DNA of 64,000 nucleotides from Pedobacter schmidteae (GTDB taxonomy: Bacteria > Bacteroidota > Bacteroidia > Sphingobacteriales > Sphingobacteriaceae), in NCBI RefSeq assembly GCF_900564155.1, contig NZ_LS999839.1, forward strand, positions 248,001 to 312,000, written 5' to 3'. The notes beneath the pieces were generated by a model. The model had not been told where the DNA came from and ran no database searches. It saw only the letters and a list, made by a program, of their open reading frames with translations. Made by a program: the position numbers and the translations under genes. How positions within the stretch are numbered: position 1 is the stretch's first letter; every line of letters begins with the position of its first letter. Positions 28,581 to 36,962 of this stretch are shown piece by piece.

Positions 28581-29360
28581 TTATTTTACAAAGGGGTAAA
28601 TTACATTTACTAAATATAAACCGCAAGCGGGAACCGACTGTCCGGCATTACTTCGGTTTTTACTGACGATGATGTCTTTAAACTGTTCCAGCGTAAGTTC
28701 ATTTTGGCCAACACTGATCAGGGTACCTACTATAGCCCTTACCATATTCCTCAAAAAACGATCAGCCCTGATGGTAAACTGCAGTCCACCCTCCTTTTCT
28801 TCAAAAAAAGCTTCAGTAACTTTGCAGTTATTGGTAAAAGTTTGGGTGTGGGACTTGCTGAAACAGGAAAAATCAGTATACTGTAACAACGCCTGGGCCG
28901 CCTGGTTCATTGCTGCAACATTTAACTGTCCTTTAAATAACCAAGAGCGGTTAATTTTGAACGGGTCTTTATGAAAATGCAGGTGATAATGGTAGGCCCT
29001 TTCAGTAGCATCAAAACGCGCATGGGCAGTTTCAAAAACCTCAAATATTCGTTTTACGCCAATTTGATAAGGTAACAGCGAATTGATGCCAGTTACCGCG
29101 CGCAAAAGATCAGGCTGTTTTTTGGCAGGGCTGGCTGCTGTTTCGGCAGCGGGTTCGGTGTCCAGATCGAAATGGGCATAAAACTGGGTAGCGTGAACGC
29201 CTGTATCGGTACGTCCACAGCCTAAAGTGGCTATGGGCTGCCTGAAATAAACAGATAAAGCTTTGTCCAGACATTCCTGCACAGTGGTTGCATTGGGCTG
29301 TACCTGCCAACCATGATAAGCGGTGCCGTCGTACGACAATTCGATGAAATACCGTTGCAT
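28581..29360 (-). CDS. truA: tRNA pseudouridine(38-40) synthase TruA
   Basis: The enzyme isomerises uridines 38-40 of the tRNA anticodon arm. The ATG at 29360 (MQRYFIELSYDG) is preferred over the TTG two codons upstream, giving 259 residues. The catalytic Asp is Asp52 in the motif GCGRTDTGVHA, and the C-terminal motif FLRNMVRAIVGTLISVG is typical. It is about the usual family length. A short insertion (PAAETAASPAKKQPD) sits in the first half. Leads a two-gene unit with the ABC exporter. Confidence 0.96.
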   Translation of the reverse strand: MQRYFIELSYDGTAYHGWQVQPNATTVQECLDKALSVYFRQPIATLGCGRTDTGVHATQFYAHFDLDTEPAAETAASPAKKQPDLLRAVTGINSLLPYQIGVKRIFEVFETAHARFDATERAYHYHLHFHKDPFKINRSWLFKGQLNVAAMNQAAQALLQYTDFSCFSKSHTQTFTNNCKVTEAFFEEKEGGLQFTIRADRFLRNMVRAIVGTLISVGQNELTLEQFKDIIVSKNRSNAGQSVPACGLYLVNVIYPFVK

Positions 29361-29400
29361 ATTCAAGGCTACAAAATTATCTTTTTAATCGGATATCGGA

Positions 29401-29430
29401 TTGCTTAGTATTGGCCTTTTGATATATTTG
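29401..29430 (+). promoter_or_regulatory. Putative Bacteroidota promoter for the DUF4293 gene
   Basis: TTG (29401-29403), a 19-bp spacer and TATATTTG (29423-29430) match the -33/-7 consensus exactly, 20 bp upstream of the ATG at 29450. Confidence 0.55.
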
Positions 29431-29449
29431 TTGAAATTATTAAACTGAT

Positions 29450-29917
29450 ATGATACAAAGAGTGCAATCTATATGGCTTTTACTGGCGACTTTAGCGCTA
29501 ATCTGTATGTTATTTTTTCCATTACTAACCAAAAATGTGAACGATACGGAATATAGCATTAATACTATTGGCTTGCGCCAGGAGTTGAAAACAGCTGCAG
29601 CTGGCGGCATGAAAGTTGAATTATCTTTTGTACCATTGGCTCTAAATATTGCAGCAGCCCTGTTTTGTCTGGGTAGTATATTTTTGTTCAGAAACCGTAG
29701 CACGCAAAAGAAAGTAATACTGGTAGCTATTTTAATGATTATTGCTTTGTCTGTATTGTGCGGCATCAATACACAACAATTGCCCGGCGGGATAGATGGA
29801 GTGTCAGTTAAAGGGACCGCAATTTTACCCCTGCTTGCCCTCATATTTTCGTTGCTTGCCATCCGCGGAATCAGGAAAGATGAACAGTTATTGAAATCAG
29901 CCGACAGACTAAGATAA
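29450..29917 (+). CDS. DUF4293-family four-helix membrane protein
   Basis: The 155-residue protein has four predicted transmembrane helices (about 7-24, 58-75, 83-102, 122-140) and the family start MIQRVQSIWLLLATLA. DUF4293 is confined to Bacteroidota and its function is not established. The gene is divergent from truA and precedes the DEAD-box helicase gene by 83 bp, with a separate promoter-like element in that gap. Confidence 0.85.
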   Translation: MIQRVQSIWLLLATLALICMLFFPLLTKNVNDTEYSINTIGLRQELKTAAAGGMKVELSFVPLALNIAAALFCLGSIFLFRNRSTQKKVILVAILMIIALSVLCGINTQQLPGGIDGVSVKGTAILPLLALIFSLLAIRGIRKDEQLLKSADRLR

Positions 29918-29972
29918 TTAATCGACTGATTTTTATTTAGTTACAAAACTGTAAAATACCAAAAATTAAACT

Positions 29973-29980
29973 TACCTTTG
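29973..29980 (+). promoter_or_regulatory. Putative -7 element for the DEAD-box helicase gene
   Basis: TACCTTTG fits TAnnTTTG exactly and lies 20 bp before the ATG at 30001. No TTG sits at the usual -33 distance, so only half of the promoter is supported. Confidence 0.4.
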
Positions 29981-30000
29981 CGGCTTAATAAATAATATAC

Positions 30001-31857
30001 ATGATAAACCCATTTAGTAAATTGGGGATAAGTGATGACGTTGTTAATGCTGTAAAGGATTTAGGTTTCGAAAATCCGACACCTATTCAGGAACAAAGTA
30101 TTCCTGTGCTGTTAGAGGGCAATAACGATTTTGTTGGTTTGGCCCAAACAGGAACAGGAAAAACAGCCGCATTTGGTTTGCCGCTGTTAGAATTGATAGA
30201 CTTCAAGATTAATAAGCCTCAGGCATTGGTTTTATGCCCAACCAGAGAGCTATGCTTGCAGATTACTAGCGACATCAAGAATTTCTCAAAAAACATCAGT
30301 GGTGCAAATGTAGTGGCCGTTTACGGTGGCGCAAACATTATGCAACAGCTGCGTGAAATTAGAATCGGTGTACAAATTGTAGTGGCTACACCGGGCCGTA
30401 TGTTGGACATTATTGGCCGTAAGGCTATAGATTTCAGTAACGTGAAATATGTAGTACTTGACGAGGCTGACGAAATGTTGAACATGGGCTTCCAGGAAGA
30501 CATTAATGATATTTTGTCTACTACGCCTGACGATAAAAAAACATGGTTATTCTCGGCAACAATGCCTCCTGAGGTAAGAAGAATAGCAAGAAACTACATG
30601 GACTCGCCAGTTGAGTTGACCATGGGTACTAAAAACACGGGTAACGTAAATATCGACCACGAATACTATGTAGTACGTGCAAGAGATAAATACGCTGCTT
30701 TAAAACGTATTGTGGATTTCAATCCGGAAATTTTTGCAGTAGTTTTCTGTAAAACAAAATTGGATACACAAGACGTGGCCGAGCACTTAATTAAAGACGG
30801 CTACAATGCTGATGCTTTGCATGGCGATTTATCACAACAACAACGTGATAAGGTAATGCAACGTTTCCGCGACCGCAACATGCAGTTGTTAATTGCTACT
30901 GATGTTGCTGCCCGTGGTATTGACGTAAACAACGTAACGCACGTAATCAACTACTCTTTACCTGACGAAATTGAAAGTTATACCCACCGTAGTGGCCGTA
31001 CCGGTCGTGCCGGTAAAACGGGTGTTTCTATCTGTATTGTAAACTCAAAAGAGTTAGGCAAAATCCGTCAGATTGAAAGAATCATTGGAAAGCAGTTTAC
31101 AAAAGCGACACTTCCGACAGGTTTTGACGTTTGCGAAAAGCAATTATTTGCCCTTGTACACAAAGTACACAATGTAGAAGTGAATGAAAGCCAGATTGAG
31201 CAGTATATGCCGCGCATTATGGACGAGTTTGCTGAGTTGAGCAAAGATGAAGTGATCAAACGTTTTGCTTCTTTAGAGTTTAACCGCTTTTTAGAATATT
31301 ACAAAAATGCACCTGATCTGAATTCTTCAGATGAGCGTGGAGAACGTGGCGAGCGCGGAGAGCGTGGCGACAGAGGCCCAAGAACAAGCGATGGCTATAC
31401 CCGTCTGTTCATTAACCTGGGTTCTGTTGATGACTTTACAAGAGGTGATTTATTATCTTTTGTTTGCAACAACGGTAAAATTAGCGGAAAAGGCATTGGC
31501 AAAATCGACTTGAAAGGTGTTTACTCATTCTTTGAAGTAGAAAATGCAGCCGTTGAATCCTTACTCAACAACTTTAAAGGTGTTGAATTCAACAACCGTG
31601 GTGTTAGAATAGAGAAAACTGCTGACGGCGAAGGCGGCGGTGGTCGTAGTCGTGGAGGCTTTGGTGGCGGTAACAGACGCGAAGGCGGAGGTTACGGTGG
31701 CGGAAGACGCGACGGTGGCGAACGCAGAAGCTATGGCGGCGGCGGAAGACGTGACGGTGGTGAGCGCAGAAATGGCGGTGGTGGTTTCAGAGACTTCTCT
31801 GGAAGAAGCCGTGAAGACAGAGGTGGAAACGGTGGCGACAGAAGACGCAGATCTTAA
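30001..31857 (+). CDS. DEAD-box ATP-dependent RNA helicase with DbpA-type RNA-binding domain and RGG-rich tail
   Basis: The 618-residue helicase has a Q motif (GFENPTPIQEQSIP), Walker A AQTGTGKT (48-55), DEAD at 154-157, SAT (LFSATMP), and motif VI HRSGRTGRAG. A C-terminal DbpA/CsdA-like RNA-binding domain spans about 460-535 (LFINLGSVDDFTRGDLL), followed by about 75 residues of Gly/Arg-rich low complexity with GGG, RRDGGERR and similar repeats. A short RGERGERGERGDRG linker precedes the RNA-binding domain. This plan is typical of cold-shock or ribosome-assembly helicases in Bacteroidota. A strong terminator follows 14 bp after the stop. Confidence 0.94.
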   Translation: MINPFSKLGISDDVVNAVKDLGFENPTPIQEQSIPVLLEGNNDFVGLAQTGTGKTAAFGLPLLELIDFKINKPQALVLCPTRELCLQITSDIKNFSKNISGANVVAVYGGANIMQQLREIRIGVQIVVATPGRMLDIIGRKAIDFSNVKYVVLDEADEMLNMGFQEDINDILSTTPDDKKTWLFSATMPPEVRRIARNYMDSPVELTMGTKNTGNVNIDHEYYVVRARDKYAALKRIVDFNPEIFAVVFCKTKLDTQDVAEHLIKDGYNADALHGDLSQQQRDKVMQRFRDRNMQLLIATDVAARGIDVNNVTHVINYSLPDEIESYTHRSGRTGRAGKTGVSICIVNSKELGKIRQIERIIGKQFTKATLPTGFDVCEKQLFALVHKVHNVEVNESQIEQYMPRIMDEFAELSKDEVIKRFASLEFNRFLEYYKNAPDLNSSDERGERGERGERGDRGPRTSDGYTRLFINLGSVDDFTRGDLLSFVCNNGKISGKGIGKIDLKGVYSFFEVENAAVESLLNNFKGVEFNNRGVRIEKTADGEGGGGRSRGGFGGGNRREGGGYGGGRRDGGERRSYGGGGRRDGGERRNGGGGFRDFSGRSREDRGGNGGDRRRRS

Positions 31858-31871
31858 TACCTACATATATT

Positions 31872-31912
31872 AAAAAGGGGTTGTATCATGATTTGATACA
31901 ACCCCTTTTTTT
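31872..31912 (+). terminator. Rho-independent terminator after the helicase gene
   Basis: A 17-bp perfect stem (31872-31888 with 31894-31910, core GGGGTTGTATCA/TGATACAACCCC) with a 5-base loop ends in a T-run. The A-rich 5' flank makes it bidirectional, so it can also stop transcripts of the minus-strand gene that ends at 31934. Confidence 0.93.
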
Positions 31913-31933
31913 CGCGAGATATAACCGCACTTA

Positions 31934-32275
31934 CTAACTTTTTTTCTCTGGCCTGGTTCTTATCTGTGATGCTTTGAGGTAAACCTTTCCGCCTTTTTTA
32001 TTGATGTAATATTTTTTGTTTTTACCATCAATATACACGTCCGAACCATCGGGCGCCATTTTACCTTTATAAGTCTGGTCGGCCACCTTCGAGGTTCCTT
32101 TTACTGCAACTTCAGCTGTTTTATTGCCTACAGTAGTAGCTGTTTTGCCTATCGCTTTACCTGTTTTATCCAGCGCCTTGCCTACTCCCGTTTTCTTTTC
32201 CTGTGCGGTGGCACTAAAAACCAACGAACCGCATATGGCCAGGGTTAATATCCCTGATAAATACTTTCTTTTCAT
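31934..32275 (-). CDS. Small secreted basic protein with a C-terminal KYYINKKGGKVYLK motif
   Basis: The 113-residue protein has a signal peptide (cleavage near FSATAQ), a repeat-like Gly/Lys/Thr region (about 30-65: TGVGKALDKTGKAIGKTATTVG) that could form an amphipathic helix, and a C-terminal GKNKKYYINKKGGKVYLKAS segment. The last part resembles the short PBCV-specific basic adaptor domain first described from chlorella viruses and seen in many Bacteroidota exported proteins. The product is very basic. Function unknown. It lies downstream of gpsA on the same strand with a 52-bp gap. Confidence 0.7.
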   Translation of the reverse strand: MKRKYLSGILTLAICGSLVFSATAQEKKTGVGKALDKTGKAIGKTATTVGNKTAEVAVKGTSKVADQTYKGKMAPDGSDVYIDGKNKKYYINKKGGKVYLKASQIRTRPEKKS

Positions 32276-32327
32276 AGTTAAAGGTTATATATATCCATCA
32301 ACAAACAGCAAAGTATTTTGTTTGCGG

Positions 32328-33326
32328 TTAGTTCAGCTGCTCAGTAAGCAAGCGCATCTCAATCTGCGGTGCATGTTTCTCATATAAAATTGCATATACA
32401 GCGCGACTGATTGGCATATCTACCTTGTACTTTTTATTGATGTAATGCATGCAGCTTACGGCATAGTAGCCCTCGGCAATCATGTTCATTTCCAGCTGTG
32501 CCGATTTCACCGTATATCCCTTCCCTATCATGTTACCGAAAGTACGGTTGCGGCTGAACTGGGAATAAGCAGTCACCAGCAAATCACCCAGATAAGCAGA
32601 CTCTTTAATGTCGCGGTTGATGGGATGTACAGCATCTACAAATCGCTTGATTTCGCGGATGGCATTAGAGATCAATACCGCCTGAAAGTTATCACCATAA
32701 CCTAAACCGTGGCAAATACCGCTGGCAACAGCATAAATATTTTTCAATACCGCAGCATATTCTGTCCCGAAAATATCATCTGAAACATTGGTTTTGATAT
32801 AACGTGTATTTAAAAGGTTGGCAAAAAAACCAGCCAGTCCAACGTTAACAGAAGCAATGGTAAGATAAGAGAGCTTTTCAAGCGCCACCTCTTCGGCATG
32901 GCAAGGGCCACTGATCACCAGGATATCTGATAAAGGCACATTGTATTTTTGATGAAGAAATTCGCCGATGATCTGGTTTTCATCCGGTACAATACCTTTA
33001 ATAGCCGAAATGACCTTTTTACCTTTTAGCTGCTCGGGTGTTACCCCATTAAGGGTTTCCTTTAAAAAAGCTGCAGGCACATTAAGCACAATATAATCGG
33101 CCTGTTTAATAATATGAGCAATATCATTGGAGATATTATCCTCAGGAATTCTGATCTCAACCGAGCTCAGATAGTTCGGGTTGTGCTTGTATTTATGGAC
33201 ATGCGTAATGGCATCTGCATTCCGCATCCACCAATAGATTTCTTTTGCTGAGAAATTGTCTGAGAGCATTTTTATAATAGCAGTAGCCCAACTACCCCCA
33301 CCAATCATTGCGACTTTAGGTATCAT
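32328..33326 (-). CDS. gpsA: Glycerol-3-phosphate dehydrogenase [NAD(P)+]
   Basis: Reduces dihydroxyacetone phosphate to sn-glycerol 3-phosphate for phospholipid synthesis. The 332-residue protein begins with the Rossmann motif VAMIGGGSWATA and contains the conserved VISAIKGI segment with the catalytic-region Lys and the FGTEYAAVLKNIYAVASGICHGLGYGDN-type helix (seen as TEYAAVLKNIYAVASG). Length is normal. A terminator-like hairpin at 33338-33369 separates it from the efflux adaptor gene upstream on the same strand. Confidence 0.95.
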   Translation of the reverse strand: MIPKVAMIGGGSWATAIIKMLSDNFSAKEIYWWMRNADAITHVHKYKHNPNYLSSVEIRIPEDNISNDIAHIIKQADYIVLNVPAAFLKETLNGVTPEQLKGKKVISAIKGIVPDENQIIGEFLHQKYNVPLSDILVISGPCHAEEVALEKLSYLTIASVNVGLAGFFANLLNTRYIKTNVSDDIFGTEYAAVLKNIYAVASGICHGLGYGDNFQAVLISNAIREIKRFVDAVHPINRDIKESAYLGDLLVTAYSQFSRNRTFGNMIGKGYTVKSAQLEMNMIAEGYYAVSCMHYINKKYKVDMPISRAVYAILYEKHAPQIEMRLLTEQLN

Positions 33327-33337
33327 ACATTATAAAT

Positions 33338-33369
33338 AAAAAATCCCGGTCTAATGTTTTAAACCGGGA
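33338..33369 (-). terminator. Rho-independent terminator of the TolC/adaptor operon
   Basis: Reading the minus strand, TCCCGGT (33369-33363) pairs with ACCGGGA (33350-33344) over a 12-base loop, then a T-run (plus-strand A-run 33338-33343). Confidence 0.8.
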
Positions 33370-33401
33370 CAATTTACTCATTTAAAAAGTATGGTTAAAG
33401 T

Positions 33402-34763
33402 TTACTTCTTACCAGGCTCAGCAAATAACTGATCCTTAGTTACTTTCTTTACTTTCATCCCGTCCTTTAATTTATTCTGAATGGCAGAATAAGGTCCGGT
33501 AATCACTTCCTGCCCTGCTTTAAGGCCAGTTTTAACAATGATAAACTGATCATTTTGAATACCAGTAGTAACTTCTACCTGTTTAACGGTTTCATCTGCA
33601 TTGTACAGATAAACATATTGTTTCACTTTTTTGTCTGTCAGCTTCGATTTTTGTTTTTCGGAGTTCTCCTCATTATCTTCAGGCTTTTTATCTTTATCTC
33701 CACCTTTCTTTTTATCGATGGTAAATACCGACTGAATAGGGACCGATAAACCGTCTACCGTTTGACTTTCTATATCCACTGTAGCCGATAAGCCCGGTCT
33801 GAATGGCGATGGCAGATCTTTAGCCCCTCCTTTAATGTTGTCATAGGATTCGGCCAGGATACGCACCTTTACCACAAAGTTGGTTACCTGATCAACCGAG
33901 CTGGTTGCTGCACCTACATCTTTTGAAGAGCTGGCAATTTCGGTAACTGTACCTTTGAACTTTTTATCGGCAAATGCGTCCACTTCAATGCTGGCATTAT
34001 CACCAACTTTTACCCTGTTGATATCATTCTCGTTTACATCCACGTTTACTTCCATTGAGCTAAGATTGGAAATACGCATAATCTCGGTTCCCGCATTTTG
34101 AACTGTTCCCAAAATACGGTCCCCCAACTCCACTGAAAGTTTCGATATCACCCCATTTACCGGTGCAAATATGGTGGCTTTTGCCAGGTTAGCACTCGCT
34201 TCCTGAACGTTAGCACCAGATTGCTCCAGACTAAATTTTGCAGCCGTAAGGTCTTCTTTTGCCCTGCCAAGGTTTGTTTTGGCAGTCAGATATGCTGCTT
34301 TTGCAGCATCAAATTCAGAAGCAGAAATTACTTTTTTGCCAAACAGCTCGACATTACGTTTATAAGTAGCCTCGCCGTTTACAAAATTGGCCTCCGCCTG
34401 CCTAAGGTACTGCGCTGCACTGGCTACACTAGCTTTTTGGGAACTGTAAGAAGCCACGGCCCTATCGTAACCCGACTTCAATACATCAGGGCGAACCTTT
34501 ACCAGTAACTGGCCTTTTTTTACCACATCGCCTTCTTTAACCAAAAGTTCAGTCACCTCGCCCGATACTTCCGCACTCAGCTTTACCTCTGTTTCCGGCT
34601 GTATTTTTCCACTGGCCGTAACGGTCTCTATCACTTTCCTGTCGGCCGCCTTCTCGGCAGTTACTTTCTCTCTTTTGTCACCGCCTATTACTCCGGTGTA
34701 TACACCAGCACCAAGCAGCACAATGATCACGCCTACTATAATTAATATGGTTTTCAGTTTCAT
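33402..34763 (-). CDS. Periplasmic adaptor of an efflux pump (HlyD/RND-type membrane fusion protein)
   Basis: The 453-residue protein has an N-terminal membrane anchor (about 5-25), a lipoyl/barrel-sandwich half (VTASGKIQPETEVKLSAEVSGEV), a long alpha-hairpin (about 105-200), a second lipoyl half (ATIFAPVNGVISKLSVELGD) and beta-barrel and membrane-proximal domains. A charged linker (KKKGGDKDKKPEDNEENSEK) near residue 350 is unusual. It bridges an inner-membrane pump to TolC. The tolC-like gene is 33 bp upstream; no ABC (MacB-type) or RND pump gene is next to them, so the pump must be encoded elsewhere. Confidence 0.9.
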   Translation of the reverse strand: MKLKTILIIVGVIIVLLGAGVYTGVIGGDKREKVTAEKAADRKVIETVTASGKIQPETEVKLSAEVSGEVTELLVKEGDVVKKGQLLVKVRPDVLKSGYDRAVASYSSQKASVASAAQYLRQAEANFVNGEATYKRNVELFGKKVISASEFDAAKAAYLTAKTNLGRAKEDLTAAKFSLEQSGANVQEASANLAKATIFAPVNGVISKLSVELGDRILGTVQNAGTEIMRISNLSSMEVNVDVNENDINRVKVGDNASIEVDAFADKKFKGTVTEIASSSKDVGAATSSVDQVTNFVVKVRILAESYDNIKGGAKDLPSPFRPGLSATVDIESQTVDGLSVPIQSVFTIDKKKGGDKDKKPEDNEENSEKQKSKLTDKKVKQYVYLYNADETVKQVEVTTGIQNDQFIIVKTGLKAGQEVITGPYSAIQNKLKDGMKVKKVTKDQLFAEPGKK

Positions 34764-34796
34764 TCTTGTATGTATTAATATAAATCGTTATGAACG

Positions 34797-36164
34797 TTAA
34801 AAAACAATTTGTTTACCTAAATAATAATCAATCACTTTGGCCCTAAAAAGCAGGTCGTATTTCGCTCTGATCATGTCAATTTCAGCTGTATTTCTTTTGG
34901 TTTGCGAGGTACTGTAATCTAACGAATTAACCAAACCTACGTTATAACGTTGTTCGAGTACGGCAAATGCTTCCTTTTGCGCATCGAATGCCTTTGTCGC
35001 AGAAGCGTAGGTACTTTCGGCAGCCCTCAAATCGGCCACTGCCTGATAAATGATTTTGTTTAAGTTATTTTTAGTGATTTGCTCATCAGCCTGGGTCTGT
35101 AATAAATTGATTTTTGCTTTCGTAACACCTGACCTGGCCTGCAAACCATTGAAAATCGGGATACTTAAGCTTAGCCCGATACCTTTTGAAACGTTGTTTT
35201 CCAACTGGCTTTTGAAAGATGCATTTGGAAATTGAGCAGGAGCATTATACCTATAAATATAGGCCGTACCATACCCTCCACTGAACGACAAACTAGGGTA
35301 CAAGCTACCTTTGGCAATATCAATCCCTTTTTTGGCCGCAGCCGTTTGTAAACCCGCGAGTTTAATATCAGGGAACATACCCAAGGCTTCTGTATACACC
35401 TGCTCGGCATCGTACAGTGATGATGAGCGGGCAAAGTTTGACGCATCGGGTGCCTGAACTTCAAATCTTGTAGCTGAGGGGATATCCATCAGTTGCGCTA
35501 ATGTAATGAAGGAAATATTTAAGGCATTTTCTGCTTTGGTTACATCTAGTTCCGCAACCGCCACCTGCGACTTTGATTCGGCTAGATCTGCCAGCGTCTT
35601 ATTACCCACATCCAGCAATTGCTGTTGTTGCGCAAGTTGTTTCCGTGCCACTTCAAGCTGTTGTTTTGCGGCTTTCAAACGATCCTTATTATACAAAATA
35701 TCCATATAGGAAGTAACTACCTGTAAAACAAGGTCATTTTTAACCTTATCGGTAGTTAATTTTCCTGCTTCCAGTAATATTTTATTCTGTCTCACCTGGT
35801 TTATTTTAGAGAAACCATTGAACACATCAACTCCTAAACTGGCACGGGGACTAAGGCTATATGTTTGCGTATTTTCATAAACTCCCGAGCTTACATTATT
35901 ACGTCCCCAGCCCATATCTTGTCCTACTGATGCACTTAACCTCGGGTATTGGGCAAGTTTAGCCTGTTTAAAATTCTCTTCGGCCAGCTTCTCACTCAGT
36001 TTAGATTTGGTAACCTGCAAATTATTTTGAAGGGTAACTTCTATGGCACGCTGTACAGTAATCACTTCCTGCGCCATAGCTTTCGGCGCCAGCGTGATCA
36101 GAAAAATAAAGGAAAAAGCCAGGGTAAGCTTGGAGAAGAGGTTATAAGAGATGATTGTCTTCAT
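34797..36164 (-). CDS. TolC-family outer-membrane efflux protein
   Basis: The 455-residue protein has a signal peptide (cleavage near APKAMAQ) and the repeated OEP domain pattern of long coiled helices (KTLADLAESKSQVAVAELDV) alternating with beta strands. The two OEP repeats cover about residues 35-235 and 255-445. It forms the trimeric outer-membrane exit duct for the adaptor encoded 33 bp downstream. First gene of a two-gene operon; divergent from the deacetylase gene 44 bp away. Confidence 0.92.
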   Translation of the reverse strand: MKTIISYNLFSKLTLAFSFIFLITLAPKAMAQEVITVQRAIEVTLQNNLQVTKSKLSEKLAEENFKQAKLAQYPRLSASVGQDMGWGRNNVSSGVYENTQTYSLSPRASLGVDVFNGFSKINQVRQNKILLEAGKLTTDKVKNDLVLQVVTSYMDILYNKDRLKAAKQQLEVARKQLAQQQQLLDVGNKTLADLAESKSQVAVAELDVTKAENALNISFITLAQLMDIPSATRFEVQAPDASNFARSSSLYDAEQVYTEALGMFPDIKLAGLQTAAAKKGIDIAKGSLYPSLSFSGGYGTAYIYRYNAPAQFPNASFKSQLENNVSKGIGLSLSIPIFNGLQARSGVTKAKINLLQTQADEQITKNNLNKIIYQAVADLRAAESTYASATKAFDAQKEAFAVLEQRYNVGLVNSLDYSTSQTKRNTAEIDMIRAKYDLLFRAKVIDYYLGKQIVF

Positions 36165-36208
36165 AGATTTTTTTTCACAATATTAATATAAACAACTTAC
36201 ATTTGAAC

Positions 36209-36826
36209 ATGTACCTGGTCAAATCTCCACTTTTCCTGAAATGGTATTATCCATCTTTAACCTGGAACAAATCCCGAAGTGAAAAAGTCATTTATTTAAC
36301 CTTTGACGATGGACCCATACCCGATGTTACACCTTTTGTTTTAAAAACTTTGAAAAGCTTTGATGCAAAGGCTACTTTCTTCTGTATTGGCGACAACATC
36401 AGGAAGCATCCAGATATTTTTGAGGAGCTTAAAAACGAAGGGCACCGGATTGGCAACCACACCTTTAACCACCTGAAAGGCTGGGAAACAGCAGATCCGA
36501 CCTACCTTGATAACTTCAAAAAATGTCAGGAACTGACCAATACCCATTTATTCCGGCCACCGTATGGGCGGATTAAAAAATCGCAAATAGCAGCCATAAA
36601 GTCAGCTAACCCAGATACAGAACTGATTATGTGGGATGTCTTAAGCGGTGATTTCGACATTAAGCTAGCCCCCGAAAAATGCTATCAAAATGTGATTAAA
36701 CATACCCAAAATGGTTCCGTAATTGTATTTCACGATAGCCTGAAAGCTTTTGACCGACTGAAATATGCCCTACCCCTGGCCTTAAAATATTTTAAAGAAC
36801 AGGGCTATCAGTTTGGGCTGCTATAG
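36209..36826 (+). CDS. Polysaccharide deacetylase family protein (NodB-like)
   Basis: ATG at 36209 is preferred over the TTG two codons upstream. The 205-residue protein contains the NodB homology motifs: TFDDGP (catalytic base Asp33, metal Asp34), HTFNH (metal His84 and His88) and RPPYGR (about 116-121), plus VIVFHDS near the end (His of motif 5). It would remove N- or O-acetyl groups from a cell-wall or surface glycan. There is no clear signal peptide; the N-terminus (MYLVKSPLFLKWYYPSLTW) is a known form in Bacteroidota. Monocistronic by layout. Confidence 0.9.
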   Translation: MYLVKSPLFLKWYYPSLTWNKSRSEKVIYLTFDDGPIPDVTPFVLKTLKSFDAKATFFCIGDNIRKHPDIFEELKNEGHRIGNHTFNHLKGWETADPTYLDNFKKCQELTNTHLFRPPYGRIKKSQIAAIKSANPDTELIMWDVLSGDFDIKLAPEKCYQNVIKHTQNGSVIVFHDSLKAFDRLKYALPLALKYFKEQGYQFGLL

Positions 36827-36962
36827 TGTATCTGGTACACCTTAATTATTTAGAATAGGTATAAATAATATAATGATCTGCATATGATCATTATCGCCTG
36901 TTTTTTTTTGTAAATTCGCTACCAATTATCGTAATAACTTACCCTTTTAACACATATTATCA

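Noticed and set aside
31640..31873. 77-residue plus-strand frame rich in Val, Ala and Glu
   Set aside because: It is a frame-shifted shadow of the GGN-repeat coding the RGG tail of the helicase.
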